From NCBI GenBank assembly GCA_937930695.1, contig CALHCB010000055.1:1-64000 (forward strand): a stretch of DNA of 64,000 nt, written 5' to 3'. A model generated the notes under the pieces. That model ran no database searches. It was given only the letters and a program-made list of their open reading frames with translations, and was not told the origin of the DNA. Position numbers and translations under genes: made by a program. Positions 17,400 through 26,704 of the stretch are shown here, piece after piece (the stretch's first letter is position 1; each line of letters begins with the position of its first letter). The stretch comes from an uncultured Acidimicrobiales bacterium (GTDB lineage: Bacteria; Actinomycetota; Acidimicrobiia; Acidimicrobiales; SZUA-35).

Positions 17400-18449
17400 T
17401 CAGTTGAGCTGCCGACGGAGTGCGGCACTCGCCAATCCGAGGAGGCTCAGGGCATAGCCAGCCAGAACAGCGACTTCAGTTCCGATGCCGCTGAGACTTT
17501 CCCGATCGAAGATGAGGTCCTTCCATCCTTCGAGGGCCCAATGATGAGGTGTGAGTCGGCTCACGGTCAGGAGGAAGTCCGGGAAGACCTCTGTCGGCAC
17601 CATGCAGCCGCCGAGCGCCGCCAGGATCAAGGCAAGCGGTGGACCGATCGAATTGACCTGGTCTTCACTGGGGAACAGAGCTCCGACGAGCACCCCTGCG
17701 CCGCTTCCGACCAATGCGAACAAGATCAGCAGCACCACTGAGCCAAATGGATCGCCCCAATTGACGTCGAACGCCAACGCTCCGACGAGATAGATCAGCA
17801 GCGATTGGACGAGGGCGAGAACGAACCAGCTTCCCGCAAGACCGATCGTGATCGCTCCTACGCCTGCCGGGGTCGAGAGCGCTCGTCGGAGCACACCAGA
17901 GCGTCTGGCCCGAACGATGATCCCACCAGCGGTGAGGGCGGTGATGAAGGTGAACAGCACCAGGTTCTGCGCCGCGGTCAACGAGAAAGGCGACTGAGCA
18001 ATGAAGCGGTTCTCGCCAATGTCGCGCACGTCGACGACAGGCTGTGGCGATCCAGGCGGAAGTACGAGGCGATCGATGGCCCGTTGCGCAATGGCACGGG
18101 CTGCGAGGGAGCCGTCCGATGACTCATTGCCGATGAACGTCCATGAGCCGTCGGCTTCAGCGACGATCGCCGCTTCGGCATCGAAGCGCCGCAATTGGGA
18201 TCGTGCCGCTTCCTCATCGGGCTCCCGTGATCCGACGATGCCATCCAGAGCGTTGAGCTCCGACACGAGGCGATCGGTCTCCGTGGACGGGTCACCGACG
18301 ACAAGAATCTCGGTCTCGGTTGCGCCGCCAAAGGTCGTTCCGATGATGACCATGATGGCGATGGGGAGGACGATCATGAAGAAGATTGAGGTTCGGTCTC
18401 GGGCTTGTTGCTTCAAAGCAGCAAGCGTGAACGCAGAGATCGACCTCAT
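17400..18449 (-). CDS. ABC-2 type transporter permease
   Basis: 349 residues. N-terminal TM near residues 20-42 (FFMIVLPIAIMVIIGTTFGG), a large extracytoplasmic segment, and about five further helices with the ABC-2 motif ALGGCMVPTEVFPDFLLTVS. DrrB/YadH-type exporters use this arrangement. ATG overlaps the stop of the preceding permease (ATGA). It forms an exporter with the next two upstream genes; the substrate is unknown. Confidence 0.88.
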   Translation of the reverse strand: MRSISAFTLAALKQQARDRTSIFFMIVLPIAIMVIIGTTFGGATETEILVVGDPSTETDRLVSELNALDGIVGSREPDEEAARSQLRRFDAEAAIVAEADGSWTFIGNESSDGSLAARAIAQRAIDRLVLPPGSPQPVVDVRDIGENRFIAQSPFSLTAAQNLVLFTFITALTAGGIIVRARRSGVLRRALSTPAGVGAITIGLAGSWFVLALVQSLLIYLVGALAFDVNWGDPFGSVVLLILFALVGSGAGVLVGALFPSEDQVNSIGPPLALILAALGGCMVPTEVFPDFLLTVSRLTPHHWALEGWKDLIFDRESLSGIGTEVAVLAGYALSLLGLASAALRRQLN

Positions 18450-19546
18450 ATCTGCACCGATCGCTTGGAGAGCTGGAGGCCGACGCCGCCGAACACGAGA
18501 CCAAAGACCACGAGCCCCACAAGTGTTGGGAAGAGGTCACGAATGCCTGCGTTGTCAGCGTTGAGGGCGGAAAACCCCTGGAGCGACAAGCCGTTGGGTG
18601 AGAATCGAGAAAGAGTTCGAAGCGTCGCTGGAGTGTCAGTGGGGGGAACGAATGCTCCGCCGATAAGGGCCAACATGAAGCCGACAACCGACTGAGCGCT
18701 CTCTGCCTGCTGGGGAGTCCGCGTCAGTCCGCCGATGAACAGGCTGACACCTCCGATGGCCGCAACCGTTCCGATGATCATCAATATGACGCCTGCGGGA
18801 GACCCCCATGTCGCGCCGAATGCCGCAGTCGTGATGATCCATACGACGACGAACCCGAGGGCACCGAGGGTCGCCGCGGCCAATACCTTGCCGCTGAGGA
18901 TCGATCCGACGTTGGTCGGACCGGACAACATCCGGGGAAGTGTGGAGTTGTCGCGGTCTTCGAGCATCGATCTCGCTGCGGTCCCGACGGTGAAGAAGAG
19001 CAGCAGTCCGGCCATTGATGCGCCGTAGTACGCCATGACATTCAGGGGTCGTCCGCCCAGGGGTGCGGTGGCCAGCGGTGTGGGCTCGGTGAGCCCTGTC
19101 TGGAGTGAACCACCGATGCTGTACCCGATGGACTCGCCGACCTGGGCGGAGATCGGACGATCTGGCGACTTCAGAACGAGGATCTCGCCGGTTGCTCCTA
19201 CCACGATGGCAGCCCCGATCGTGCCGTCGTCGATCTGTTCTTCTGCCAGAGCTTCTGAGCCCACCACGGTGAAGACAATGGAGCCTTCCTGCTCGTCGCT
19301 TGCTTGCTCATCGAACGACACAAGTTCGTCAGTCACTCCAGCGCTCAATGCGCTGCCTCCCGCATCCACAATCCCGATGTCGAACGTCGATGCTTCGGTG
19401 TTGGACAACATCGTTCCAAACACCACCGCAAGACCGAGGGGAGCGAGGAAGGCGGTGACGAGAGCGGAGCGGGATCGAAGTCGTCGTCGGAGTTCTGTTG
19501 TTGCAACGGTGAACATGGCGTGAGCGGACAACGCGTTCATCGTCAT
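18446..19546 (-). CDS. ABC-2 type transporter permease
   Basis: 366 residues from the ATG at 19546, which overlaps the ATPase stop (TGATG). Same architecture as its partner: TM at about 27-47, an extracytoplasmic region of about 150 residues, then five helices (for example GASMAGLLLFFTVGTAARSM and LALIGGAFVPPTDTPATLRT). The two permeases probably form a heterodimer. Confidence 0.88.
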   Translation of the reverse strand: MTMNALSAHAMFTVATTELRRRLRSRSALVTAFLAPLGLAVVFGTMLSNTEASTFDIGIVDAGGSALSAGVTDELVSFDEQASDEQEGSIVFTVVGSEALAEEQIDDGTIGAAIVVGATGEILVLKSPDRPISAQVGESIGYSIGGSLQTGLTEPTPLATAPLGGRPLNVMAYYGASMAGLLLFFTVGTAARSMLEDRDNSTLPRMLSGPTNVGSILSGKVLAAATLGALGFVVVWIITTAAFGATWGSPAGVILMIIGTVAAIGGVSLFIGGLTRTPQQAESAQSVVGFMLALIGGAFVPPTDTPATLRTLSRFSPNGLSLQGFSALNADNAGIRDLFPTLVGLVVFGLVFGGVGLQLSKRSVQI

Positions 19547-20490
19547 CAATCCCGGAGGGCTCGTCCAGTGAGCGATAAGAAGACTGCTTCGAGATTTGGT
19601 TCTCGTATCTCCACACCCTGCACCTCGCCGTGAGGGCTCAGCGCAGCGAGGGCTGCGACCAGGATCGCCGACGCATCCGAGACGTTGAGCTCGAGGCCCA
19701 CAGACGTCACGTCGACTGACCGGACGCCATCGAGCGTCATCACCTCGCCAACAGCGATCTCGGTCTGATCGGTGAAGACGCCGGAGACGACGATCCGGTC
19801 CTCCTGGCCGACTCGTGACACGAGTTCGCGTTGACTGCCGACGGCGAGCAGGGAACCGTGGTCGAGAATGCCGACACGGTCACAGAGTCGCTCAGCCTCT
19901 TCCATGTAGTGGGTGGTATAGATGACGCTGAGCCCGCTCTGGCCCAGGTGTTCCACGCTGTCCAAGATCTGATTGCGGCTCTGCGGGTCGACCCCGACGG
20001 TTGGCTCATCCAAGATCAGCAGTGACGGTTCGTGCAGGAGTCCGACGGCAATGTTGGCTCGACGCTTCATGCCGCCCGAGTACTCATCGACTCGGTCGTC
20101 TGCGCGATCGCGGAGTCCCACGATCTCCAGCACTTGCTCGATGCGGGCCTTGCGGCGAGCTCCGTCCATGTTCTGGAGGCGTCCGAAGAAGTCGAGATTC
20201 TCTCGAGTCGTCAGGTCCTCGTAGAGCGCGATGTCCTGCGGGACCAAACCGATCTGTCCCTTGGCGCCATGCTGGGTCGGGCCGACGGGTTGGCCGCCCA
20301 CTCTTATGCTGCCGCTGTCGGCCCCCAGGATCCCGGCAATCATGGACATTGTGGTGGTCTTGCCCGAACCGTTCGGCCCGAGCAGCCCGAATGTCTCGCC
20401 AGCATCAACGTGGAAGCTGAGTTCGTTCACCGCGGTGCGATCGCCGAACTTCTTCGCAAGGCCTTGTACCTCGAGCACCGTCGAGCTCAT
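19546..20490 (-). CDS. ABC transporter ATP-binding protein (DrrA-like)
   Basis: 314 residues from the ATG at 20490; an upstream TTG/CTG-type extension to 20508 is less likely. Walker A GPNGSGKTT, Q-loop LVPQDIALYEDLT, signature YSGGMKRRANIA, Walker B LLILDEPTVGVDPQSR and the switch His (YTTHYMEEAERL) are all intact. A C-terminal regulatory extension of roughly 90 residues is typical of DrrA-type drug or lipid exporters. First gene of a three-gene operon with the two permeases. Confidence 0.92.
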   Translation of the reverse strand: MSSTVLEVQGLAKKFGDRTAVNELSFHVDAGETFGLLGPNGSGKTTTMSMIAGILGADSGSIRVGGQPVGPTQHGAKGQIGLVPQDIALYEDLTTRENLDFFGRLQNMDGARRKARIEQVLEIVGLRDRADDRVDEYSGGMKRRANIAVGLLHEPSLLILDEPTVGVDPQSRNQILDSVEHLGQSGLSVIYTTHYMEEAERLCDRVGILDHGSLLAVGSQRELVSRVGQEDRIVVSGVFTDQTEIAVGEVMTLDGVRSVDVTSVGLELNVSDASAILVAALAALSPHGEVQGVEIREPNLEAVFLSLTGRALRD

Positions 20491-20636
20491 GGGCCTGCCT
20501 GCCAACACGTTCGGTTCTCATCCTTCACATGCTCGATCGTAGGCGCCATCGGGCACTGGTTCGTCCGTCGATAGACGGATTCGAACATCATCCTTTGGTC
20601 GAGGAGACCGATGAGGTAGTGGGCCTGCCAGGCAAT

Positions 20637-21485
20637 TCAAAAGGCGACCAGCGGCAGTGCGGCCACGGCGAGCACCGCTCCGATGATCTGAACCCGCGCC
20701 AGACGCTCGCCGAGGAGGAGGAAGGCAAGGACGGCCGTCGAAACGGGATAAAAGGCTCCGAAAACTGAGGCGACAGCAACGGGGCCCCGTTGCAGCGCGA
20801 CGAGAATCAAGACGTTCGCCACCATCTCGGCCACGCCGCCGAGCACCGCGATACGGCGGACCGATGGAACAGGCAAGACCCGTCGATTGAGCAGGAGTGA
20901 GGCTCCAGCGACGACCGGAACGGACACGACTCTGGCGATCACAAGCGGCCACAGGCCAGCTTCGGAGCTTGTCTGTGCCAACGCGAGGTAGAACACACTG
21001 AATCCAATACCAGCGACGACTGCGAACCCAATCGTCTGGATCGAGATGGTCCGCTGCGCCCTTTCCTCTCTCGGTTGGGAGGGGCGACGGGCAACGAGCG
21101 CCACTGCGACCACCGCCAACGAGAGCCCCATGGCGGTTGTTGCTGTCAACACTTCACCGCGAGCGATACTGACGGTTGCCGGGATGACGGCTCCGATGAC
21201 TGCGGTCAGCGGGGCGACCACTCCCATCGCTCCCATACTGAGTGCTCGGTAGAAGGCAGCGAATGAGAAGACGCCAGAGACACCAGCGATGCCGCCCGCC
21301 ACGGCATCGGCCGTTGTGACCGATGTCGAGGAAACGATCAGTGCGAGACCGATTGCAGTCACTCCCGACGCGAACTGGACGAGCGTCGTGACGGGGAGTT
21401 CATTGTCGCGTCGAGTCGCAGCCCCACCGGCATAGTCAGCGCCTCCGATGATGAGCGCTGATGCAAGGGCGATGAGCGCCGTCAC
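20637..21485 (-). CDS. EamA-family (DMT superfamily) transporter
   Basis: About 282 residues with ten hydrophobic helices in two EamA repeats (for example GIAGVSGVFSFAAFYRALSMG and EMVANVLILVALQRGPVAVASV). The reading frame is open far upstream, but that part overlaps the hydrolase gene antiphase and has no membrane character. I chose the GTG at 21485 because it begins just before the first helix (TALIALASALIIGGADYAGG); no clear ribosome-binding site is seen, so the start is uncertain. Exports small metabolites in the family; substrate unknown. Confidence 0.8.
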   Translation of the reverse strand: MTALIALASALIIGGADYAGGAATRRDNELPVTTLVQFASGVTAIGLALIVSSTSVTTADAVAGGIAGVSGVFSFAAFYRALSMGAMGVVAPLTAVIGAVIPATVSIARGEVLTATTAMGLSLAVVAVALVARRPSQPREERAQRTISIQTIGFAVVAGIGFSVFYLALAQTSSEAGLWPLVIARVVSVPVVAGASLLLNRRVLPVPSVRRIAVLGGVAEMVANVLILVALQRGPVAVASVFGAFYPVSTAVLAFLLLGERLARVQIIGAVLAVAALPLVAF

Positions 21486-21549
21486 CGAGCGACCGAAGAA
21501 GTGGAGGGTCCACCGACGTTGCTGCGCCAGTTGGATCTGGGTCTGGTTC

Positions 21550-22332
21550 TCAACGCTCGTTCGCCAGCAACCACTCGTGCATGACGTCGGCAACGAGACG
21601 CCAATTTGGGTCGAGCATGACATCGTGGGCGATGGGAACCATTCGAGCGGTCGTTCCGTATGCCGCTGCTGTCTTGGCAACTTGGGCTGGAGAGATGATC
21701 GCATCTCGTTCTGCGCCGATAACCAGCATCGGTGTGCGAACTGCCGATGGTTTCGGAAGATTGAGGCCCAACATGTCAACGAACGCTCGAAACGATTCGT
21801 CGCCGAGTCGATCGTGGTGTCGTTGCACATCGACGTCGCTCAGCTCATCAGAGAAGAAGTGGCGACGGACGAGTTCGGGCGTCTCGACGAGGGGATAGAG
21901 CGAAAGGGTCGCGTTGGAGCGGGCGAATTGCTTCGGATACTGGCGAGCGATCCGCAGTGACGTCGGCCAGACGCCAGATGGCGGAACCGAGGCGAGAAGA
22001 GCGCCACCCGGAAGGTGGTGATCTTCCAGGTAATGCTGGACGAGGAACCCACCCATCGAGTGGCCGATCAATACCGGTTCGGACGGTTGGGACTGCACTA
22101 CGCCATCGATGTCATCGAGATAGTCCTTGGTCGAAGTCCATCGCAAACGATCGGTGCCGTGACTGCCCCCGTGGCCCCGGAGACTGACAGCGGTGGCCGA
22201 ATAGCCGAGTGTCGCAAAGTGGTCGAGCATGTGCTCTTCCCAGCACCAGGCTCCGTGCCAGGCTCCGTGTACGAATACGAGCGGAGTGCGGTGCTGGGGC
22301 TCGGCGGGAGTGCGAGAGACGATTTCGAGCAT
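21550..22332 (-). CDS. Alpha/beta hydrolase (esterase-like)
   Basis: 260 residues from the ATG at 22332. Oxyanion region LVFVHGAWHGAWCW, nucleophile elbow VLIGHSMGGFLVQ, acid region MLVIGAERDAIIS and catalytic His in VPIAHDVMLDP are visible, giving a complete Ser-Asp-His triad. HGAWHG followed by GHSMGG is typical of small esterase or hydroxynitrile-lyase-like members. It is divergent from the DMFase-like gene with 43 nt between starts. Confidence 0.87.
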   Translation of the reverse strand: MLEIVSRTPAEPQHRTPLVFVHGAWHGAWCWEEHMLDHFATLGYSATAVSLRGHGGSHGTDRLRWTSTKDYLDDIDGVVQSQPSEPVLIGHSMGGFLVQHYLEDHHLPGGALLASVPPSGVWPTSLRIARQYPKQFARSNATLSLYPLVETPELVRRHFFSDELSDVDVQRHHDRLGDESFRAFVDMLGLNLPKPSAVRTPMLVIGAERDAIISPAQVAKTAAAYGTTARMVPIAHDVMLDPNWRLVADVMHEWLLANER

Positions 22333-22375
22333 GATCGAGATCGTACGGGCCAGCGTCACCACCTACGATCAGCCG

Positions 22376-23929
22376 ATGGCTGACGACATCACGTTCTATG
22401 ACGACATCGAGGGCTATTGCGGTCGATTGAGTGTCGTGGCGGGGGGTGAGGTCGTGCTCCACGTGTCGACGAAGTCTCCCCAGTTCGACGTGGTCGTTGA
22501 GCGATGGGGGGCGACTCGTGAGATGGTCTGGTCTGAGACGGGATTCGATGGCGTGTTCACGCCGCCTCCTGCCGATGCCGATGCGCACGGGTGTCATTGG
22601 CCAGAAAGCGTCACCGTTCCTGTCGGCGACGACTGGGAATCGGGCTTCTACCTCGTGACGTTGAGGGCCTCAGAAGCCGCCGAAGGGCGAGACGTCGCGC
22701 ATGCCGGATTCGTCGTCCGTCCTGCCGAACGTCGACAACGAGCCCTACTCGTCCTCGCAACGAACACCTGGAATGCCTACAACACCTGGGGAGGCGCCAG
22801 TCTCTACACGGGAGGCAAAGAAGTGTCGTTCCGTCGGCCTTTCGGTCGTGGATTCCTGTGCCGCGATGAGGTCGAACGAGATGATCGGAAGGCTCGGCCG
22901 TTCCGTTGGGGCGAGGAACCGGATCCCGACGGTGAGATCTATCAGGCATACCGATTCGAGCAGGGCTATCCAGGGTTTATCGGCTCTTCGGGCTGGTTTA
23001 CCTTTGAGCGTCGGTTCGTCGAGTGGGCCGAGCAAGAGGGAGTGCACTTCGACTTCGCCATCTCTTCGGACTTGGAAGACGTTCCCGATCTTTGCGACGG
23101 GTATGACCTCGTGCTCGGCGTTGGCCACGACGAGTACTGGTCAGGTCCCCAGCGCGACGCAGTCGAGCGACACGTCGAGAACGGCGGAAACTACGCCAGC
23201 TTCTCCGGCAACACGATGTTCTGGCAGGTTCGCTTGGCTGAGGGTGGAGGCGATGCCGCCGGAACCATGATCTGTCATAAGTATTCAGCACACGAAACCG
23301 ATCCGATCATGGCCGAATCGCCGACGGGGATGACCGGGATGTGGGCCGACCCGGTTGTCGGCCGGCCGGAGACCTCTTTTCTGGGCGGAGGGTCCGCGTA
23401 CGGTCTGTACTACCGATTTGGGCAAGCCATCGCTCGCGGGTCCGGGGCCTTCACGGTCTACCGCGACGATCACTGGCTCCTTGCGGGTACGGGACTGCGC
23501 TACGGCGATCTCCTTGGCGCAACTGATGGAGTTGTCGGGTATGAGACGCTCGGTTGCCGTATCCAGTTCGATGAGTATCAATTGCCGATTCGAGCCGGCG
23601 GAGACAACACACCCGAAGATTTGGAGATCGTGGCCTTCACGCCCGCTTCGAATCTTGGAGTCGGTGAATACCCGAAGTCGATCTCTGCCCTCAACGATCA
23701 AGGCGACATGGAGTTCGTTGCTGAACGGCTCTATGGGAGCGTGAATGAGGATGCGATCCGTCGAGTCCGGCACGGGAACGCCGTGATGGTTGTTGCCCGA
23801 CCGTTCGGGCCGGCCGGGGGAGAGGTCGTCAACATCGGAACCACTGATTGGACGTTCGGGCTCTCGGGAGATCCAGCAGTCTCCCGAGTAACAAAGAATG
23901 TGATCGCCCGGTATCTCGAAGTCAGTTGA
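22376..23929 (+). CDS. N,N-dimethylformamidase beta-subunit-like protein
   Basis: 517 residues from the ATG at 22376. The N-terminal ~100 residues form a beta-rich domain; the rest matches the DMFase large-subunit C-terminal region: LLVLATNTWNAYNTWGGASL, RPFGRGFL, DVPDLCDGYDLVLGVGHDEY, a glutamine-amidotransferase-like core, and the tail WTFGLSGDPAVSRVTKNV. DMFase hydrolyses dimethylformamide with a tyrosine-liganded iron and needs a small alpha subunit, which is not adjacent. Amide hydrolase is the family-level guess; the true substrate is unknown. Confidence 0.8.
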   Translation: MADDITFYDDIEGYCGRLSVVAGGEVVLHVSTKSPQFDVVVERWGATREMVWSETGFDGVFTPPPADADAHGCHWPESVTVPVGDDWESGFYLVTLRASEAAEGRDVAHAGFVVRPAERRQRALLVLATNTWNAYNTWGGASLYTGGKEVSFRRPFGRGFLCRDEVERDDRKARPFRWGEEPDPDGEIYQAYRFEQGYPGFIGSSGWFTFERRFVEWAEQEGVHFDFAISSDLEDVPDLCDGYDLVLGVGHDEYWSGPQRDAVERHVENGGNYASFSGNTMFWQVRLAEGGGDAAGTMICHKYSAHETDPIMAESPTGMTGMWADPVVGRPETSFLGGGSAYGLYYRFGQAIARGSGAFTVYRDDHWLLAGTGLRYGDLLGATDGVVGYETLGCRIQFDEYQLPIRAGGDNTPEDLEIVAFTPASNLGVGEYPKSISALNDQGDMEFVAERLYGSVNEDAIRRVRHGNAVMVVARPFGPAGGEVVNIGTTDWTFGLSGDPAVSRVTKNVIARYLEVS

Positions 23930-23989
23930 GGTGTCACAACACCGATTCTCGTGTAGGTGCTGCCGCGGAATCTGAGGTAGGAACAGCAA

Positions 23990-24817
23990 ATGGCACGCAC
24001 GATTGACACAGGTTCAGAACATCTTGATGCGAGCGTCAGTGACGACGGAATCGCGCTCATCACGATGAATCGCCCCGAGCGACGAAACGCAATGACCGAC
24101 GGAATGCTCTCCGGTCTCGCCCTTGCCCTCGCCGAGGTCGAGACCGCAACAGACGTTCGCTGTGTGGTGCTAACCGGCGCTGGCGGAGCCTTCTGCGCTG
24201 GCGGCGATGTGAAAGGCTTCGCGGCCGGAGATGGTGCCGGTGGCGGAGGGTCATCCTGGGATGCGGGAGTCCACGAGCAGCGCCTCAGCCATCGCAACAC
24301 CTCCGGTGTGCTGTTCAACATGCCAAAGCCGACGATCGCCGTCCTGCCCGGTCCAGCGGCGGGTGCAGGACTCTCCCTCGCCTTGGCCTGCGACATGAGA
24401 ATCGCAGTGGACACCGCGATCATCACAACGGCGTTTGCTCGCGTCGGGCTTGCCGGCGACTACGGCGGAACCTGGTTCCTGACCCAGCTCGTTGGCCCGG
24501 CGAAGGCCAAGGAGCTCTACTACTTGTCCGAGCGAGTCGACATGCAGACTGCCCTCGATCTTGGCATCGTGAACAGAGTCGCAGGTGCAGACGATCTGGA
24601 GTCGACGTGGCAGGACGTTGCCGGTCGATTGGCAGCTGGTCCTCCTCTGGCATACCGATACATGAAAGAGAACATCAATCGCTCGGTTGATGGGGATCTT
24701 TGGACCACGCTCGATCTTGAATCAACGCATCATCGGCACACTGGAACGACGGCTGATCACAAGCAAGCCGCGCAGTCCTTCGTCGACAAGACCGAGCCGG
24801 TCTTCGAGGGTCGCTGA
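23990..24817 (+). CDS. Enoyl-CoA hydratase/isomerase family protein
   Basis: 275 residues with GAGGTAGGAA upstream of the ATG. Oxyanion motifs GAGGAFCAGGDVKGFA (about 64-79) and GPAAGAGLSLALACD are present. The first catalytic Glu position is Ser (GAGLSLAL), while an Asp occurs in VGLAGDYGGTW, a pattern shared with PaaG/isomerase-type members. A Gly-rich insertion (GDGAGGGGS) follows the first loop. The exact reaction is not assignable. Confidence 0.87.
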   Translation: MARTIDTGSEHLDASVSDDGIALITMNRPERRNAMTDGMLSGLALALAEVETATDVRCVVLTGAGGAFCAGGDVKGFAAGDGAGGGGSSWDAGVHEQRLSHRNTSGVLFNMPKPTIAVLPGPAAGAGLSLALACDMRIAVDTAIITTAFARVGLAGDYGGTWFLTQLVGPAKAKELYYLSERVDMQTALDLGIVNRVAGADDLESTWQDVAGRLAAGPPLAYRYMKENINRSVDGDLWTTLDLESTHHRHTGTTADHKQAAQSFVDKTEPVFEGR

Positions 24818-24892
24818 TCACGTCTGCGATGGCTCTGCTGAGCTCATCGCTTCGCCCGCAGCGTCCAAAGCAAACTGACCCCGATCGTTAGA

Positions 24893-25672
24893 GTGCCGTT
24901 TGTGAGCTTTGCGTTGTTACCCGCTGTGGATGTTGCCGACGGCCAATCGGTCCGGCTCGTCCAAGGTGAGGTCGACAGCGGGACAAGGCGTGGGGATCCT
25001 CTCGACGTCGCCCTCAGCTGGCAGGCAGACGGCGCATCGTGGATTCATCTCGTCGACCTCGATGCAGCGTTCGGTCGAGGGTCGAACGGCGAGCTACTCG
25101 CCTCAATCGTTGATGCGCTCGATGTAAACGTGCAGCTGTCCGGCGGTGTCCATGACGACGCTTCGCTCGACGGAGCGCTCTCGATGAACTGTGCACGGAT
25201 CGTTCTCGCTACAACATCACTGTCGGACCTTGCATGGTGCAATCGGGTGATTGCTGAGCATGGCGAGCGAGTGGCGATCGGACTCGACGTGCGAATCGAA
25301 GTGTCCCCGAGGCAGCCAACGCGCCACCGACTTGCGGCTCGCGGGCAGGACCAGGACTTCGGCGACTTGTGGGAGACGTTGAACCACCTTGATCAGGCCG
25401 GTTGCGCCCGGTATGTCGTCACCGACGTGAGCCGGGACGGGATGCTCGGCGGTGCCAACATCGGCTTGTATGAAGCTGTCACGAATGCCACGTCGGCGCC
25501 CGTGATCGTCTCCGGTGGGATTTCGTCGATCAGCGACCTTGTCGAGCTGGCCGAACTTGCGGCTCGCGGCGTAAACCTTGAGGGATCGATTGTTGGCAAG
25601 GCGCTGTATGCCGGCCGATTCACATTGCCAGCGGCACTCGAAGCCGTCCGAGATGTTGATCTGATCGAGTGA
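24893..25672 (+). CDS. hisA: Phosphoribosyl isomerase A (HisA/PriA-like)
   Basis: 259 residues from GTG at 24893 (a GTG at 24902 is an alternative). TIM-barrel HisA with the catalytic Asp in [32 protein letters not shown], and the second Asp in [19 protein letters not shown]; phosphate-binding VIVSGGISS and [14 protein letters not shown]. The [19 protein letters not shown] region matches actinobacterial PriA, which serves both histidine (HisA) and tryptophan (TrpF) synthesis. Dual function is inferred. No other his genes are in the window. Confidence 0.9.
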   Translation: MPFVSFALLPAVDVADGQSVRLVQGEVDSGTRRGDPLDVALSWQADGASWIHLVDLDAAFGRGSNGELLASIVDALDVNVQLSGGVHDDASLDGALSMNCARIVLATTSLSDLAWCNRVIAEHGERVAIGLDVRIEVSPRQPTRHRLAARGQDQDFGDLWETLNHLDQAGCARYVVTDVSRDGMLGGANIGLYEAVTNATSAPVIVSGGISSISDLVELAELAARGVNLEGSIVGKALYAGRFTLPAALEAVRDVDLIE

Positions 25673-25693
25673 GATCAGTACGGACACCAGAGG

Positions 25694-26686
25694 CTAGAAG
25701 GACGCTCGTGTTCTCGGGTCGGCCCATCGGTAGACCAGTTCGCTGAGACCGCGAATGACCACGATGATGGCGGTGACGTAGGCCGTGATGGCAGCAAGAA
25801 CATGGAGATCTCTGTTGATCGAGGCCTCTTCGAGAACGATGCCCATCCCTCCGATGCCGAACATTTGCTCCACGATGATGACGCCGCTGAGCAGCGATCC
25901 GAAGATGAGTCCGAGCTGGGTCAGAAGTGTCATGGATGCTGGTCGCAGGGCGTGACGCACGATCACCTGACGTCGAGGTAGTCCTTTGGCCTGAGCAGCC
26001 AGAATGAACTCCTCGTCGAGCACACTTCGCGTACTCGTTGTCACGAGCCTGGCGATGATGCCGGCTTCCGGTAGTGCGATGGCGAGAACAGGCATCAGGG
26101 CTCGCTCGAGGTTTCCGCTCACCGAGGTGGATAATCGTTCCCAGCCAGCAGCGGGAAGCAGTCCGTATTTGACCGAGATCACCCATGTTGCGACGGCCGC
26201 AAGAATAAAGGCCGGGGTGCCCTGGAGCGTGCTGATTACTGCGGTGTGGGCGAACTTCGACGACGACCGTGAAAGAAGGGCGCCGCTGAATCCCGCAGTG
26301 AGTCCGATGACCACCGCGGAACCCAATGCCAGAATTGCGATCTCGAACGAGATCGGCAGACGAGGCGTGAGCATGGGTTGCACAGGGCGATCGCCGCGAC
26401 TGGAACGATTGAAGTCGAACTGCGCCGCGTCCAAGAACCACTTCGCATGGCGGAGAGGAACGGGGTCTTTGAAGTTGTACGCCTCGACCTGCTCGGCGAG
26501 ACGAGGGTTATCGAGGTCTTCGCCTGCACCGAGTACAACGGTTGCCATGCCACCGTCGATCGAGATCTCGAGGACGAGGAAGACTGCAAGCGTGCTGAGG
26601 TACAACGCCAAGACCAGTCGTCCGAACCATCCGAGAAGGCCTCGCGCACCGCGAAGGGCTCGGGTCGAAGACGGGCGAGTGATCAC
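25694..26686 (-). CDS. DppB/OppB-like ABC permease without partner genes
   Basis: 330 residues, GTG start at 26686. N-terminal TM (about 23-43), an extracytoplasmic segment, then five helices. The peptide-permease EAA-type loop reads EFILAAQAKGLPRRQVIVRHALRPA, and the late GVIIVEQMFGIGGMG motif is characteristic. Normally it pairs with a DppC-type permease, two ATPases and a binding protein; none are nearby. It lies 18 nt after the fusion gene on the same strand, so it is probably the last gene of that operon. Confidence 0.85.
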   Translation of the reverse strand: MITRPSSTRALRGARGLLGWFGRLVLALYLSTLAVFLVLEISIDGGMATVVLGAGEDLDNPRLAEQVEAYNFKDPVPLRHAKWFLDAAQFDFNRSSRGDRPVQPMLTPRLPISFEIAILALGSAVVIGLTAGFSGALLSRSSSKFAHTAVISTLQGTPAFILAAVATWVISVKYGLLPAAGWERLSTSVSGNLERALMPVLAIALPEAGIIARLVTTSTRSVLDEEFILAAQAKGLPRRQVIVRHALRPASMTLLTQLGLIFGSLLSGVIIVEQMFGIGGMGIVLEEASINRDLHVLAAITAYVTAIIVVIRGLSELVYRWADPRTRASF

Positions 26687-26704
26687 CGGTCAGAAGATAC
26701 AACC

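Noticed and set aside
20637..21830. Full 397-codon frame of the EamA transporter
   Set aside because: The upstream ~115 codons overlap the hydrolase gene out of frame and lack membrane character; a shorter start was chosen.
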